The translations under genes were made by a program, and so were the position numbers. 64,000 nt of DNA, taken from Draconibacterium aestuarii (GTDB lineage Bacteria; Bacteroidota; Bacteroidia; Bacteroidales; Prolixibacteraceae). The stretch covers positions 1 through 64,000 of the forward strand of contig JAPOHD010000064.1 of NCBI GenBank assembly GCA_026671195.1, in the 5' to 3' direction. This document shows, one piece after another, positions 17,182-25,430 of the stretch (the stretch's first letter is position 1; every line of letters starts with the position of its first letter). The notes below the pieces were generated by a model. The model was not told the origin of the DNA. It was given only the letters and a program-made list of their open reading frames with translations, and did no database searches.

Positions 17182-18132
17182 TTAAAAGATTAAAGTTCTG
17201 TTTGAAATTCCTGCAGAATAATTATGGTTTTCTGCTCCCAGTTCATCAGGCCCAGGCTTAACAAAATCGCTTTGAACACCATTAATTGTAATTGTTCCTT
17301 TAGAGTTGAGTTCGATTATTGCAAAAACCGATTTTTGATAGGGGCACGTATATTTCAGATTTGGATGTTCTTTTTCTATCTGCTCAGAAAAACGTCCGGA
17401 GTATTCTAATTTATCACCTACCCATGTATAAGATGTACTGTTTAATCCTATGTAATGAATGCCTTCTATTTCGACATAGCGATCTTCATGATCGTGCCCA
17501 CAAAAGCAAGCGATCACTTTTTTTGAAGTCATGTTTGCTTCTGCAAAAATTTTATGCACTTCTTCACGGTTTTTTATTCCGTGCTTATGTTCCAGACTCT
17601 GGTGTGAAAAAATAAGTGTGTATTTATCGGTGTCTGCTAGATCGTTGCGTAACCAATTTAACTGGCTTTCTGGAATAAATGCTCTGTTATCGGCATAATT
17701 ATAATAGTTCCCATTTTCATAGGAAACCATTTCCTCTCCATCTTTATAATAATTCGGATCAAGAACGACAAAATGGAAATCGCCCTGATCGAAAGAATAA
17801 TAAGGCTTTTCCATTCCCCAAAATTCCTGTGTTACAATTTTAGGCGAAATATCCATATCGTGATTACCAAGAACATGGTATTTGGGACCTTTAAATGAAT
17901 TCCATAGATTTAAGAAAGTTTGATTTTTTTCAAGAGGTAAACAAAAATCGCCTAATTGTAGAATGAAGTCGGCATTTTCGTTTTCGGAAGTCTTTATAAA
18001 TTCATTTAATCTGTTGGATGCATCATGAATCAAATCCTGATGAACATCGGTGCAGAGAGTAAATGTAGTAGTTTTCTCTTGTTGGCAAGAAAACACTACT
18101 ACACTTAAAAGCATAAAAATAAATTGCTTCAT
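17182..18132 (-). CDS. Calcineurin-like metallophosphoesterase lipoprotein
   Basis: This 316-residue protein is exported by an SPII signal (VVVFSC, Cys16). It has all the metal-site motifs of the superfamily in order: CTDVHQD (DxH), LQLGDFC (GD), LGNHDMD (GNHD), FSHQSLEH and CGHDHED (GHxH). The substrate is unknown; such proteins may remove phosphate from sugars or nucleotides. It is the first gene of the sulfatase operon, with a promoter just upstream and a 1-nt gap to sulfatase 5, so it probably works on the same glycan or on a liberated product. Confidence 0.88.
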   Translation of the reverse strand: MKQFIFMLLSVVVFSCQQEKTTTFTLCTDVHQDLIHDASNRLNEFIKTSENENADFILQLGDFCLPLEKNQTFLNLWNSFKGPKYHVLGNHDMDISPKIVTQEFWGMEKPYYSFDQGDFHFVVLDPNYYKDGEEMVSYENGNYYNYADNRAFIPESQLNWLRNDLADTDKYTLIFSHQSLEHKHGIKNREEVHKIFAEANMTSKKVIACFCGHDHEDRYVEIEGIHYIGLNSTSYTWVGDKLEYSGRFSEQIEKEHPNLKYTCPYQKSVFAIIELNSKGTITINGVQSDFVKPGPDELGAENHNYSAGISNRTLIF

Positions 18133-18150
18133 TGGTTTACCATTTAGCTA

Positions 18151-18183
18151 CAAAACTAATGATAAATCAAAAACAAAAATCAA
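18151..18183 (-). promoter_or_regulatory. Promoter of the sulfatase operon
   Basis: On the minus strand TAGTTTTG (18151-18158) matches the -7 consensus. A TTG at 18181-18183 lies 22 nt upstream of it. The -7 end is 18 nt before the metallophosphoesterase start. Spacing is slightly long. Confidence 0.5.
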
Positions 18184-18238
18184 TTTTCCCAGTTTCTTTT
18201 TAAAATTATTAAAAAGAAACAACCGGGAAGATAAATAT

Positions 18239-19465
18239 TTACAAGTCGTAATTAAATCCTTTCAGATGATGTCCCATCCGGTCGCGTTTGGTTTTCATGT
18301 ACCGCTGATTATGTTCGTTGGGTTCCACCTCCATCGAAATAATTTCGGTAACCTCTAAACCATAACCTTCTAAACCAACGCGTTTAACAGGATTATTGGT
18401 TAATAATTTCATTTTTGTAACACCAAGGTTCGATAGAATTTGTGCACCTACACCGTAATCCCGTTCATCGGCTTTAAAGCCTAAATGAAGATTGGCATCA
18501 ACAGTGTCCAGTCCCTGATCCTGAAGTTTGTAAGCTGCAATTTTATTCAGCAAACCAATTCCACGGCCTTCCTGCATCATATAAACAATAACACCTTTCC
18601 CGGCTTCCTCGATCATTTCCATCGATTTATGAAGCTGATCGCCGCACTCACAACGTAACGATCCAAATATATCGCCTGTCATACACGACGAATGAACGCG
18701 TGTAAGTATGGCCTCGTTGGCATCCCATTCACCTTTTATTAAAGCAACATGTTCTGCACCGTTTGATTTTTGACGAAAAGGAACAATACGGAAGTCGCCA
18801 AATTGAGTTGGAAGGTCTACTTCTTCGCCTCTGTCAATCAGGCTTTCTCCCTTAAATAAATATGAAATAAGATCTTTTATCGTAACAATTTTCAGGTTGT
18901 GCTCCAGTGCAAATTCGTACAACTGAGGCAAACGTGCCATCGTTCCGTCTTCATTCATAATTTCGACAAGCACACCCGATGGCTCCAATCCTGCCAAACG
19001 AGCTAAGTCAACAGCTGCTTCGGTATGACCGCTTCTTCGAAGTACCCCCCTGTCTTTTGCTTTTAACGGGAATATATGTCCGGGACGTCCCAATTGCTCG
19101 GGTCGTGTTTTTTTATCCACCAACATTTTTATGGTAATGGCCCTGTCGCCTGCCGAAATTCCGGTTGTAACCTCAGGATGGATGGCATCAACAGAAACCG
19201 TAAAAGCTGTTTCGTTCGACGATGTATTTTTCCCCACCATAACTTCCAAGTCCAACTCCTCACATCTTTTTTCGGTTATAGCCACGCATATTAAACCACG
19301 CGCTTTCAACGCCATAAAATTTACGATTTCAGGTGTAATTAATTCCGAAGCAATTATTAAATCTCCCTCATTTTCTCTATCTTCATCGTCTACCACTATA
19401 ACCATTTCTCCTTTTTTAATGGCTGCAATAGCTTCAGGAATAGTATTAAGCTTTATGTCTGTCAT
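18239..19465 (-). CDS. ribBA: Bifunctional riboflavin biosynthesis protein RibBA
   Basis: This 408-residue fusion makes two riboflavin precursors. The N-terminal half (about 1-205) is 3,4-dihydroxy-2-butanone 4-phosphate synthase, with [25 protein letters not shown] and RPGHIFPL. The C-terminal half (about 210-400) is GTP cyclohydrolase II, with [19 protein letters not shown] giving the zinc Cys residues, then [11 protein letters not shown] and [12 protein letters not shown]. The gene is monocistronic here. I looked for an FMN riboswitch in the leader and saw none. It shares the minus strand with the sulfatase operon, but its stop is 56 nt from the operon promoter, so it is separate. Confidence 0.96.
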   Translation of the reverse strand: MTDIKLNTIPEAIAAIKKGEMVIVVDDEDRENEGDLIIASELITPEIVNFMALKARGLICVAITEKRCEELDLEVMVGKNTSSNETAFTVSVDAIHPEVTTGISAGDRAITIKMLVDKKTRPEQLGRPGHIFPLKAKDRGVLRRSGHTEAAVDLARLAGLEPSGVLVEIMNEDGTMARLPQLYEFALEHNLKIVTIKDLISYLFKGESLIDRGEEVDLPTQFGDFRIVPFRQKSNGAEHVALIKGEWDANEAILTRVHSSCMTGDIFGSLRCECGDQLHKSMEMIEEAGKGVIVYMMQEGRGIGLLNKIAAYKLQDQGLDTVDANLHLGFKADERDYGVGAQILSNLGVTKMKLLTNNPVKRVGLEGYGLEVTEIISMEVEPNEHNQRYMKTKRDRMGHHLKGFNYDL

Positions 19466-19487
19466 TTTTCCCTTTTTAAATCAGGCG

Positions 19488-19495
19488 CAAAATTA
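19488..19495 (-). promoter_or_regulatory. -7 element of the ribBA promoter
   Basis: TAATTTTG on the minus strand, followed by CGCC, lies 23 nt before the ribBA start. No clear -33 partner. Confidence 0.45.
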
Positions 19496-19837
19496 CAAAC
19501 TTTTATGACTTCGTTTAAAAAATATGGAAAAAGTATCTAATTTACAGACCTTGATAAAGATGACTTTACCATACCTTTGAACAAAAGAAGCTTTGAACTG
19601 TAAAAAGAAGGTCGGGCTACAGCCAAGTTTTATACATCTTGCAAGCGTCAATTTTTAAAGTTGCATTTTTGTTTCACAAACAATTCTGCGTTATTTTCAA
19701 AATACTATTATTTTCATATCTTTTACACAATAAAAGATTGCTTCCTGGTACTCAGTTATGAAAATAAAACAATTGAAGACATTCATTTGTATGAATTAAT
19801 TATATCGCAGGAAACAATTAAGAAACAGAAAAAAACA

Positions 19838-20434
19838 ATGAAACGAATACTCATCCTTTTTGCACATCCGGCTTTTAATAAATCACGGATAAACAAAGCC
19901 TTAATACAGTCCATTCAGGATTTGGAAGGTGTCACTGTTAATAATCTGTACGAAAAATACCCCGATTTTTTCATCGACGTAAAGGCCGAACAAAAGCTTT
20001 TGCTCGAGCACGATATTATTGTTTGGCACCATCCGTTTTACTGGTACAGTGCGCCGGCAATTATTAAGGAATGGATGGATTTGGTTTTAGAACACGGTTT
20101 TGCATATGGCACAAAAGGAAGAGCACTGGAAGGGAAATGGGCCATTTCAGTAATTTCCACTGGCGGACGAAAAGAGATTTACGGTTCAACCGGAAGCAAC
20201 CAATTCTCAATCAATCAGTTTCTTGCCCCCTTTAACCAATCGGCAACATTATGCCGTATGAAATACCTGCCCCCTTTTGTGGTTCACGGCTCACATACTT
20301 TGTCGGCTGAAAAGCTGCAACAACACTGCAGCAATTACCGGAAAATGATGATCACTCTTCGCGACGAAAAATGCAACGAATCTGTCTTCCATAAAGTTGA
20401 GTATATTAACAGTATAATCGAAAACAATGTATAA
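19838..20434 (+). CDS. KefG-like NAD(P)H oxidoreductase (flavodoxin-like fold)
   Basis: This about 198-residue protein starts KRILILFAHPAFNKSRINK, the FMN-binding N-terminus of the NQO1/KefF/KefG family. It has WHHPFYWYSAPAIIKEWMD and GRALEGKWAIS, both typical of KefG. These cytoplasmic flavoproteins bind and activate Kef glutathione-gated potassium efflux systems. Its stop overlaps the start of the Kef-type antiporter by 8 bp, the arrangement of kefG-kefB. A longer open frame begins at 19661, but the extra 59 residues have no similarity to the family, so the ATG at 19838 is preferred. Confidence 0.88.
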   Translation: MKRILILFAHPAFNKSRINKALIQSIQDLEGVTVNNLYEKYPDFFIDVKAEQKLLLEHDIIVWHHPFYWYSAPAIIKEWMDLVLEHGFAYGTKGRALEGKWAISVISTGGRKEIYGSTGSNQFSINQFLAPFNQSATLCRMKYLPPFVVHGSHTLSAEKLQQHCSNYRKMMITLRDEKCNESVFHKVEYINSIIENNV

Positions 20435-22319
20435 TCAGGAGTTTTTTTTAAGCGCATTAATATATTTAGGGGCCGCCGTTATTTCGGTTCCTATTGCCAA
20501 AAAGCTGGGACTGGGCTCGGTACTGGGCTATTTGCTGGCCGGAATTTTAATTGGCCCTTTTGTTTTAAAATTGGTAGGAACCGAAGCGGGCGAAGTAATG
20601 CATTTTGCCGAGTTTGGGGTTGTTCTCATGCTCTTTATAATTGGGTTGGAACTTGAGCCCAAACTATTATGGAAAATGCGACGCTCTATTTTTGGACTAG
20701 GAGGCTTACAGGTGCTTATTACTGCCGCAATTATTACTGCAGTTGCCCTTATTCTTAATTTCCAGATTAACCGTGCAATTGCTATTGGATTGATTCTGGC
20801 GCTATCGTCAACTGCCATTGTATTACAAACTTTAAGCGAAAAAGGATTAATGCGAAACATTGCCGGGCGCTCTGCATTTTCGGTTTTACTCTTTCAGGAT
20901 ATGGCAGTGATTCCTATACTCGCATTAATTCCTATTATTGCCACTTTGGGTTCTCCGGCAAATTTATCCGACTCTGCACTAAACAATATTGGAGAGGTGG
21001 CAAAAATGCCGGGATGGTTGCAGCTGCTTATTATTATTGGCGCCATAACAGCCATAGTAATTATTGGAAGGTATGCTGCACGTCACATCTTTCGGCTGGT
21101 TGCAGAAACCGGCTTGCACGAAGTTTTTGTGGCACTGGCTCTATTATTGGTAATTGGCACTGCCCTGGCCATGGATGCCATTGGCCTCTCGCCGGCATTG
21201 GGTACTTTTATTGCCGGAGTGGTTTTGGCCGACAGCGAATACCGTCACGAACTGGAAACCACAATCGATCCGTTTAAAGGATTGCTGCTGGGCCTTTTCT
21301 TTATTTCGGTTGGAGCCAGTATAAACTTCAATTTACTGATAGAAAGCCCGCTGATGATCATTCAGTTTCTTTTTCTGCTCATCTTTTTAAAATTTGCCGT
21401 TCTCCTTTTCCTGGGCCGGATGTTCCGTCTGAAAAAAGGCTTCGAATTCCTGTTTGCCTTTCTTTTATCGCAAGCCAGCGAATTTGCATTTGTACTGATT
21501 TCCTTCTCGAAACAAAATAAATTATTCGACGATCAAACTTCCGGAATGTTGTTACTGGTGGTTACATTGTCGATGGCCATTTCGCCGCTGTTGCTTATTT
21601 TTAACGAAAAAGCCGTAAGTCCGATTCTCGAACGTTGGCAAAACAAACTGGAATACGACGAAATAGAGGAAGAGGAAAATCCGGTAATACTGGCCGGTTT
21701 CGGACGTTTTGGACTTACTGTTGGACGAATTCTTCTGGCAAATGGGTTTAAAGTAACCATTCTCGACAATAATCCTTCGAACGTTGAAACATTGCGCAAA
21801 TACGGATTTAAGCTTTATTTTGGCGATATCACCCGACCAAGAATGCTTGAAAAAGCCGGTATTGAAAAAGCACGCTTACTGATTTTAAGTATGGCCGAAC
21901 ACGAAAATGCTCTAAAAGTGGCCGAAATTGTACGAAAAAAATACCCCGATGTAAAAATATTGGCGCGTGCAAAAGATGTGTTCCATGTTTTTGAATACCT
22001 GAACATGAACATTAGCAATGTACAACGCGAAAATTTTCATTCGGCAGCCGAGTTGGGTAATAAAGCTTTGGTAGAACTGGGCCTTTCAAAATACGAAGCC
22101 TATCGTGCCACACGCACTTTTAAACACCACGAACAACAGGTAACCGAAGAGTTATATCACCACTGGCTGGAAGATAATGCTAAATTTATTAGAGAGTCCC
22201 GCCGATTTGAGGAGCAGGTAAAAGAAACTTTACAGGCCGAAAAAAATTATTCCATTCACGATACCGACTGTGCCTGGGACGTGGATTCGTTAAAAGAAGA
22301 GGCCCAGCTAAAAAAATGA
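20427..22319 (+). CDS. Kef-type cation:proton antiporter (CPA2 family)
   Basis: This 630-residue inner-membrane protein has about 12 membrane helices (residues 5-395). GSVLGYLLAGILIGP and the pore helices with LALSSTAIVLQTL and FQDMAVIP are CPA2 signatures. A cytoplasmic RCK/TrkA-N domain follows (about 412-530), with the nucleotide-binding GFGRFGLTVGRILLANG and LDNNP. The tail of about 100 residues is charged. It probably exports potassium in exchange for protons during electrophile or pH stress, controlled by the KefG-like partner encoded just upstream. Overlap of 8 bp means tight co-expression. Confidence 0.93.
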   Translation: MYNQEFFLSALIYLGAAVISVPIAKKLGLGSVLGYLLAGILIGPFVLKLVGTEAGEVMHFAEFGVVLMLFIIGLELEPKLLWKMRRSIFGLGGLQVLITAAIITAVALILNFQINRAIAIGLILALSSTAIVLQTLSEKGLMRNIAGRSAFSVLLFQDMAVIPILALIPIIATLGSPANLSDSALNNIGEVAKMPGWLQLLIIIGAITAIVIIGRYAARHIFRLVAETGLHEVFVALALLLVIGTALAMDAIGLSPALGTFIAGVVLADSEYRHELETTIDPFKGLLLGLFFISVGASINFNLLIESPLMIIQFLFLLIFLKFAVLLFLGRMFRLKKGFEFLFAFLLSQASEFAFVLISFSKQNKLFDDQTSGMLLLVVTLSMAISPLLLIFNEKAVSPILERWQNKLEYDEIEEEENPVILAGFGRFGLTVGRILLANGFKVTILDNNPSNVETLRKYGFKLYFGDITRPRMLEKAGIEKARLLILSMAEHENALKVAEIVRKKYPDVKILARAKDVFHVFEYLNMNISNVQRENFHSAAELGNKALVELGLSKYEAYRATRTFKHHEQQVTEELYHHWLEDNAKFIRESRRFEEQVKETLQAEKNYSIHDTDCAWDVDSLKEEAQLKK

Positions 22320-22323
22320 GACG

Positions 22324-22358
22324 TAGCCCTTGAAGGTTTCGGAAAGCTTCAAGGGCTA
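22324..22358. terminator. Hairpin after the antiporter gene (dispersed palindrome family)
   Basis: TAGCCCTTGAAG pairs perfectly with CTTCAAGGGCTA (12-bp arms) around a GTTTCGGAAAG loop. There is no T-run, so it may be a dispersed palindromic repeat that also ends transcription. The same core, CCTTGAAGGTTTCGGAAA, recurs at 24436-24468. Confidence 0.6.
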
Positions 22359-22644
22359 AAACACACATCTGACTCAGCCCCATACAACAGGTGTATAAAG
22401 AGCAAAATACCTTATATGTTAAATAACATATGCTTACTTAAAAAGTATGCAAAAAGGATTTTATAGTTTTAAAAGCAAATCCTGTAATTAACAAATACAC
22501 AGGCCACAAAAACGATTAACAACCATGATAATCAGTTTCACACTCTACCAAATTAAAACAGGCAACAGGTAAGCGCTCGGCAAGCGTGGGGAATCCTTTT
22601 TTAATTAAAAAAAATTCACACTTTAAAACCAAACAAGAAACACA
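22359..22644. other. Gene-free stretch before the broken CHU_C gene
   Basis: No gene is seen. It contains a short palindrome ATATGTTA-AA-TAACATAT (22414-22431) that could be an operator or a weak cruciform, and AT-rich DNA. Confidence 0.4.
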
Positions 22645-23091
22645 ATGAAAAATATCAAAATAGTACTAATCAGTTCTTTAATATTACTATCAGTAGAGGA
22701 TATGAAGACGATAATATTTATGTAATAAACCCAGCCGATGGTTATCATGTCTATACATATGATTGGGTGGTTGAACAAGGTACCGATTCGCAAGTTTGGG
22801 ACTATTTCCGGCAATTATATTATTTTAAATAATGGATTTTCGCCAAATAGTGATGGAATAAACGATGAGTTCATTCTTTATGTCAATAATGCAGACTCAT
22901 GGGAATTTGAAGCTTTCGATCTGGAAGGTCGTCCTGTATTCCAAAGTGCCGGAACTATTTCAGGCAATTCAGCAACTTTATGGGACGGTACCGGAAAGTA
23001 CTATTCAGGAACATATGCCTGTATCGTACGTTTCAAAAATAGCTTTGGCCGGTTTATAGATAAAGCTTATATGGTAGGAGTTATATATTAG
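22645..23091 (+). pseudogene. Broken gene for a CHU_C (gliding-motility-type) domain protein
   Basis: A signal peptide start (KNIKIVLISSLILLS, 22645) runs into a stop after 26 codons. The sequence continues in another frame as NIYVINPADGYHVYTYDWVV and then in a third frame as NNGFSPNSDGINDEF. The last is the opening of a CHU_C domain, which ends at 23091 with IDKAYMVGVIY. CHU_C domains are type B sorting signals for type IX secretion in Bacteroidota. The middle of the original protein is missing and at least two frame changes are visible, so it is a remnant. Confidence 0.7.
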
Positions 23092-23119
23092 TTTACAGCC
23101 TAAATTATATATTCATATT

Positions 23120-23614
23120 ATGAAAGAAAATAAGTATTGTTTAAAATTGTTGACTTTAGCCTTAATATCTTTGATTTTAAGCTCCTGTTTTTTATTCAAT
23201 TTCGATAGCCCGGATGATCTAATTGAAATCCACAAATTTAAGGGGCAGGATTATTCCAATTATGTTCCTGTTAGCCTTACCGATGATAAAACAAAAATCC
23301 ATTCTGCTCCGGGCCTCTGGCCCACCCAGTGGCCTGTCAAACTTGTTAACGGATATTACTTAAACGGAGCATTGGGGGAAAACTCGGGATATGTTTCTAT
23401 AACCATCGAAGATTATAATGAAAATTATACAAAAATAGGGATAGACAGTTTAAATAAATTAGTTATTGAAAGAGACCCTTACCTGGAATTTTACCGCGGG
23501 GATTTAGATGATTTTTGGGTTGAAGAAGGTGGATATTACGGAATAGATACCGCTGCAATTAACAACCTGATAAGAAACGGAAACCTGGAAAAATATTTTA
23601 ACAGGTTAAAATAA
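23120..23614 (+). CDS. Unknown lipoprotein
   Basis: I do not recognise this 164-residue protein. It has an SPII signal with SLILSSCFLFNF, and the acylated Cys is at about residue 22. The remainder is acidic and aromatic-rich (Tyr, Trp) with beta-strand character; no catalytic motif stands out. It lies 28 nt after the CHU_C remnant, on the same strand and within the hairpin-bracketed block, and is followed by its own hairpin at 23639. It may have been a partner of the protein now broken upstream. Confidence 0.6.
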   Translation: MKENKYCLKLLTLALISLILSSCFLFNFDSPDDLIEIHKFKGQDYSNYVPVSLTDDKTKIHSAPGLWPTQWPVKLVNGYYLNGALGENSGYVSITIEDYNENYTKIGIDSLNKLVIERDPYLEFYRGDLDDFWVEEGGYYGIDTAAINNLIRNGNLEKYFNRLK

Positions 23615-23638
23615 CAAATAAAGACTTATCAACAATTA

Positions 23639-23665
23639 AAGAACCGGCTAAAGCTGCCGGTTCTT
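23639..23665 (+). terminator. Hairpin after the unknown lipoprotein gene
   Basis: AAGAACCGGC pairs with GCCGGTTCTT (10-bp perfect arms) around a TAAAGCT loop, 24 nt after the stop codon. The T-run is short, so it may be a weak terminator. Confidence 0.65.
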
Positions 23666-23699
23666 ATATCAATAATCAATAACCTAAAATTTTTCAACC

Positions 23700-24422
23700 A
23701 TGACACAAACAAGAGTTTACTCATGCAAAGACACCGACATGTTAATGGCAAGTAAAGTAATTGCCACATCGTTAACCAATCAACTGGCCGACCTTTCGAT
23801 GGTGCGCAGCAACTGGACACCCGAATATGCCCAGGCGCTTCACACCAAAATCGACAACGCCATGGAAGATTTCCTGGGCCTCGACAAAAAGAAAGCCCTG
23901 CGCGATGCTACCGCTGCCCTTACCGAAATTCAGGCTCCGGCCTTTCGTGCCCTGCAGTTTCTGAAAACACAGATTGAAGTGGACTTTGGCAACGATGCCA
24001 AAGAAATTGTAAAAACACTGGGCTACGACAAATACCTGAAAGCTGCACGTGCCAACGATCAGGAAGCTCTTATTCAACTGCTGTTTGCCTTTAAAAAAGG
24101 AATGACCAACCAACTAAAAGACGATATTGTAGCCAAAGGAACCAATCCGGCACTTATCGATAGTATTATAGGGTATGCCACCCAACTTAGCGAGGCCAAC
24201 CTTACGCAGGAAACACTAAAATCGACTACAAAAGTCGTTTCCGAAACAGCATTAAATGCCTTTAACGATATTTACAACGAAATTATAGGAATCTGCAAAA
24301 TTGCATCATCGTACTACCTGCACGACGAGATTTTAAAAGCTCAGTTTACCTTTAGCCGGGTAATCGCCAATATGAATGCGGCCGGCAAAAAAGCTGAAAC
24401 ACCCGAAGAATCCGTGGAATAA
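23700..24422 (+). CDS. Unknown all-helical protein
   Basis: This 240-residue protein has no signal peptide and no membrane segment. It appears almost wholly alpha-helical with regular hydrophobic spacing, for example LTNQLADLSMVRSNWTPEY, FGNDAKEIVKTLGYDKYLKA and TQETLKSTTKVVSETALNAF. It looks like a cytoplasmic helical bundle; I know no function for it. It ends with EESVE before a hairpin and the 21-nt repeat array, so it may belong to a lineage-specific module with these. The start ATG is well placed, with the same AT-rich leader as its neighbours. Confidence 0.6.
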   Translation: MTQTRVYSCKDTDMLMASKVIATSLTNQLADLSMVRSNWTPEYAQALHTKIDNAMEDFLGLDKKKALRDATAALTEIQAPAFRALQFLKTQIEVDFGNDAKEIVKTLGYDKYLKAARANDQEALIQLLFAFKKGMTNQLKDDIVAKGTNPALIDSIIGYATQLSEANLTQETLKSTTKVVSETALNAFNDIYNEIIGICKIASSYYLHDEILKAQFTFSRVIANMNAAGKKAETPEESVE

Positions 24423-24435
24423 ACCCATATTTAAC

Positions 24436-24468
24436 AGACCTTGAAGGTTTCGGAAACCTTCAAGGTCT
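24436..24468. repeat. Perfect 15-bp hairpin, second copy of the palindrome family
   Basis: AGACCTTGAAGGTTT pairs perfectly with AAACCTTCAAGGTCT around a CGG loop. The core is shared with the hairpin at 22324-22358. It has no T-run. It closes the block of genes that begins after the antiporter. Confidence 0.7.
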
Positions 24469-24482
24469 AAACCCAATCTGCC

Positions 24483-24818
24483 AACTTAGAAAGTAAACCT
24501 TCCAACATCGAAAACAATTTTATCTTCATAGAAGATAATTCTATCAACCTCGTAACCGTTTCTATCATCATCGAATTTCGTTTTATCTTCTTCGAAATCA
24601 ATTTTATATACATCGAAGCTAATTTTATCTTCATCGACGGCAATTTTATCTTCATAGTTACTCGTTATATCCTCTTAGATATATCTTCTATCTACATCGA
24701 AAGATCTGCCACCATCTTCGACGCTTTAACCCACAACATAGAAACACCTGCTATCAGCTTCGAAGCTTTTGCCCACAAGTTCGATGGACTAACCTTCTAC
24801 CCGGATACTCGCTACTCG
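24483..24818. repeat. Array of sixteen degenerate 21-nt units
   Basis: The stretch divides without any insertion or deletion into 16 units of 21 nt. In the plus frame each unit reads as a heptad x-(I/L/F)-(E/D)-x-x-x-(I), for example YIEANFI, FIDGNFI, NIETPAI and SFEAFAH. This frame has no stop from 24471 to 24854 but also has no ATG, GTG or TTG start. The unit consensus is near TTCATCGAAGGCAATTTTAT. Identity between units is highest near 24600-24655 and decays outward. It could be a relic of a coding repeat or a structured DNA or RNA element. There is no spacer pattern, so it is not CRISPR. Confidence 0.75.
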
Positions 24819-24972
24819 CTGTCCCCCAAACTCCCCACTCTAAACACTGAACCCTAAACTCTAAACACATCCAAAGAAAACAAAGGTTCAATAAACTAAA
24901 TTAGACTATTTCTAAATTGATCGTTTTTCACAAAAACTGATTTTCTGACACATACGGATTCGAATATTTATC

Positions 24973-24980
24973 TAGTTTTG
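24973..24980 (+). promoter_or_regulatory. -7 element of the rseC-rnf promoter
   Basis: TAGTTTTG followed by CAAT matches TAnnTTTG. It overlaps the TTG that would be the first codon of rseC, so transcription probably begins near 24985-24990 and translation begins further down. Confidence 0.6.
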
Positions 24981-25427
24981 CAATCTCGAAATAGCAAAAA
25001 ACAGATAATTACGGAATCAGACATTCGACATAGGGGATTTGTAACTAAAATTAAAGGCACTTCATTACTTGTGAACATTGTGAGCCAATCGGCTTGTTCT
25101 ACTTGTCATGCCAAGGGTGCATGTACCGTTGCCGACTATCAGGACAAGGAAATTGAGGTCACAGAATTCCACGGAAACTATAAAACTGGCGATGAAGTAA
25201 CCATTCTTTTTAAGCAATCGAAAGGATTTACCGCTGTTATTTGGGGCTATGTAGTTCCCTTTTTTCTGGTACTGCTTACACTAATCGCTACCTTAGAAAT
25301 CACCGGAAACGAACTCCACGCGGGACTTCTGTCTCTTGCAATACTAATTCCATATTATATAACACTATATTTTTTTCGTGATCATTTAAAAAAAGTACTG
25401 AAATTCGAAGTCGAAGAAAACGTTTAA
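24978..25427 (+). CDS. rseC: RseC/MucC-type redox protein
   Basis: This protein of up to 149 residues has the RseC fold: an N-terminal soluble domain with four Cys in QSACSTCHAKGAC and the DYQDKEIEV motif, then two membrane helices (about 85-105 and 110-128). In Rnf-bearing bacteria it is encoded with rnf and helps the complex, possibly in cofactor or redox maintenance. The rnfB gene starts 3 nt after its stop. The TTG at 24978 lies on the -7 box, so it cannot be in the mRNA of that promoter; the real start may be ATT at 25008, just before TESDIRHRG, where homologues begin. Confidence 0.85.
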   Translation: MQSRNSKKQIITESDIRHRGFVTKIKGTSLLVNIVSQSACSTCHAKGACTVADYQDKEIEVTEFHGNYKTGDEVTILFKQSKGFTAVIWGYVVPFFLVLLTLIATLEITGNELHAGLLSLAILIPYYITLYFFRDHLKKVLKFEVEENV

Positions 25428-25430
25428 CAA

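Noticed and set aside
8190-17615. Many plus-strand frames opposite the sulfatases
   Set aside because: They are shadows of the minus-strand genes and have no family motifs or promoters.
19466-19837. FMN riboswitch before ribBA
   Set aside because: I looked for the conserved multi-helix core and saw no matching conserved blocks; the -7 box lies only 23 nt from the start codon.
19661-19837. N-terminal extension of the KefG-like protein
   Set aside because: The extra residues are hydrophobic and AT-driven, and the family begins at KRILILFAHP.
24467-24655. Minus-strand frame of 62 codons with MKIKLPS-like heptads
   Set aside because: It is the reverse reading of the 21-nt array. The Met residues come from CAT in every unit, and the frame covers only part of the array.
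24483-24818. CRISPR array
   Set aside because: The 21-nt units are contiguous with no unique spacers, and no cas genes are near.
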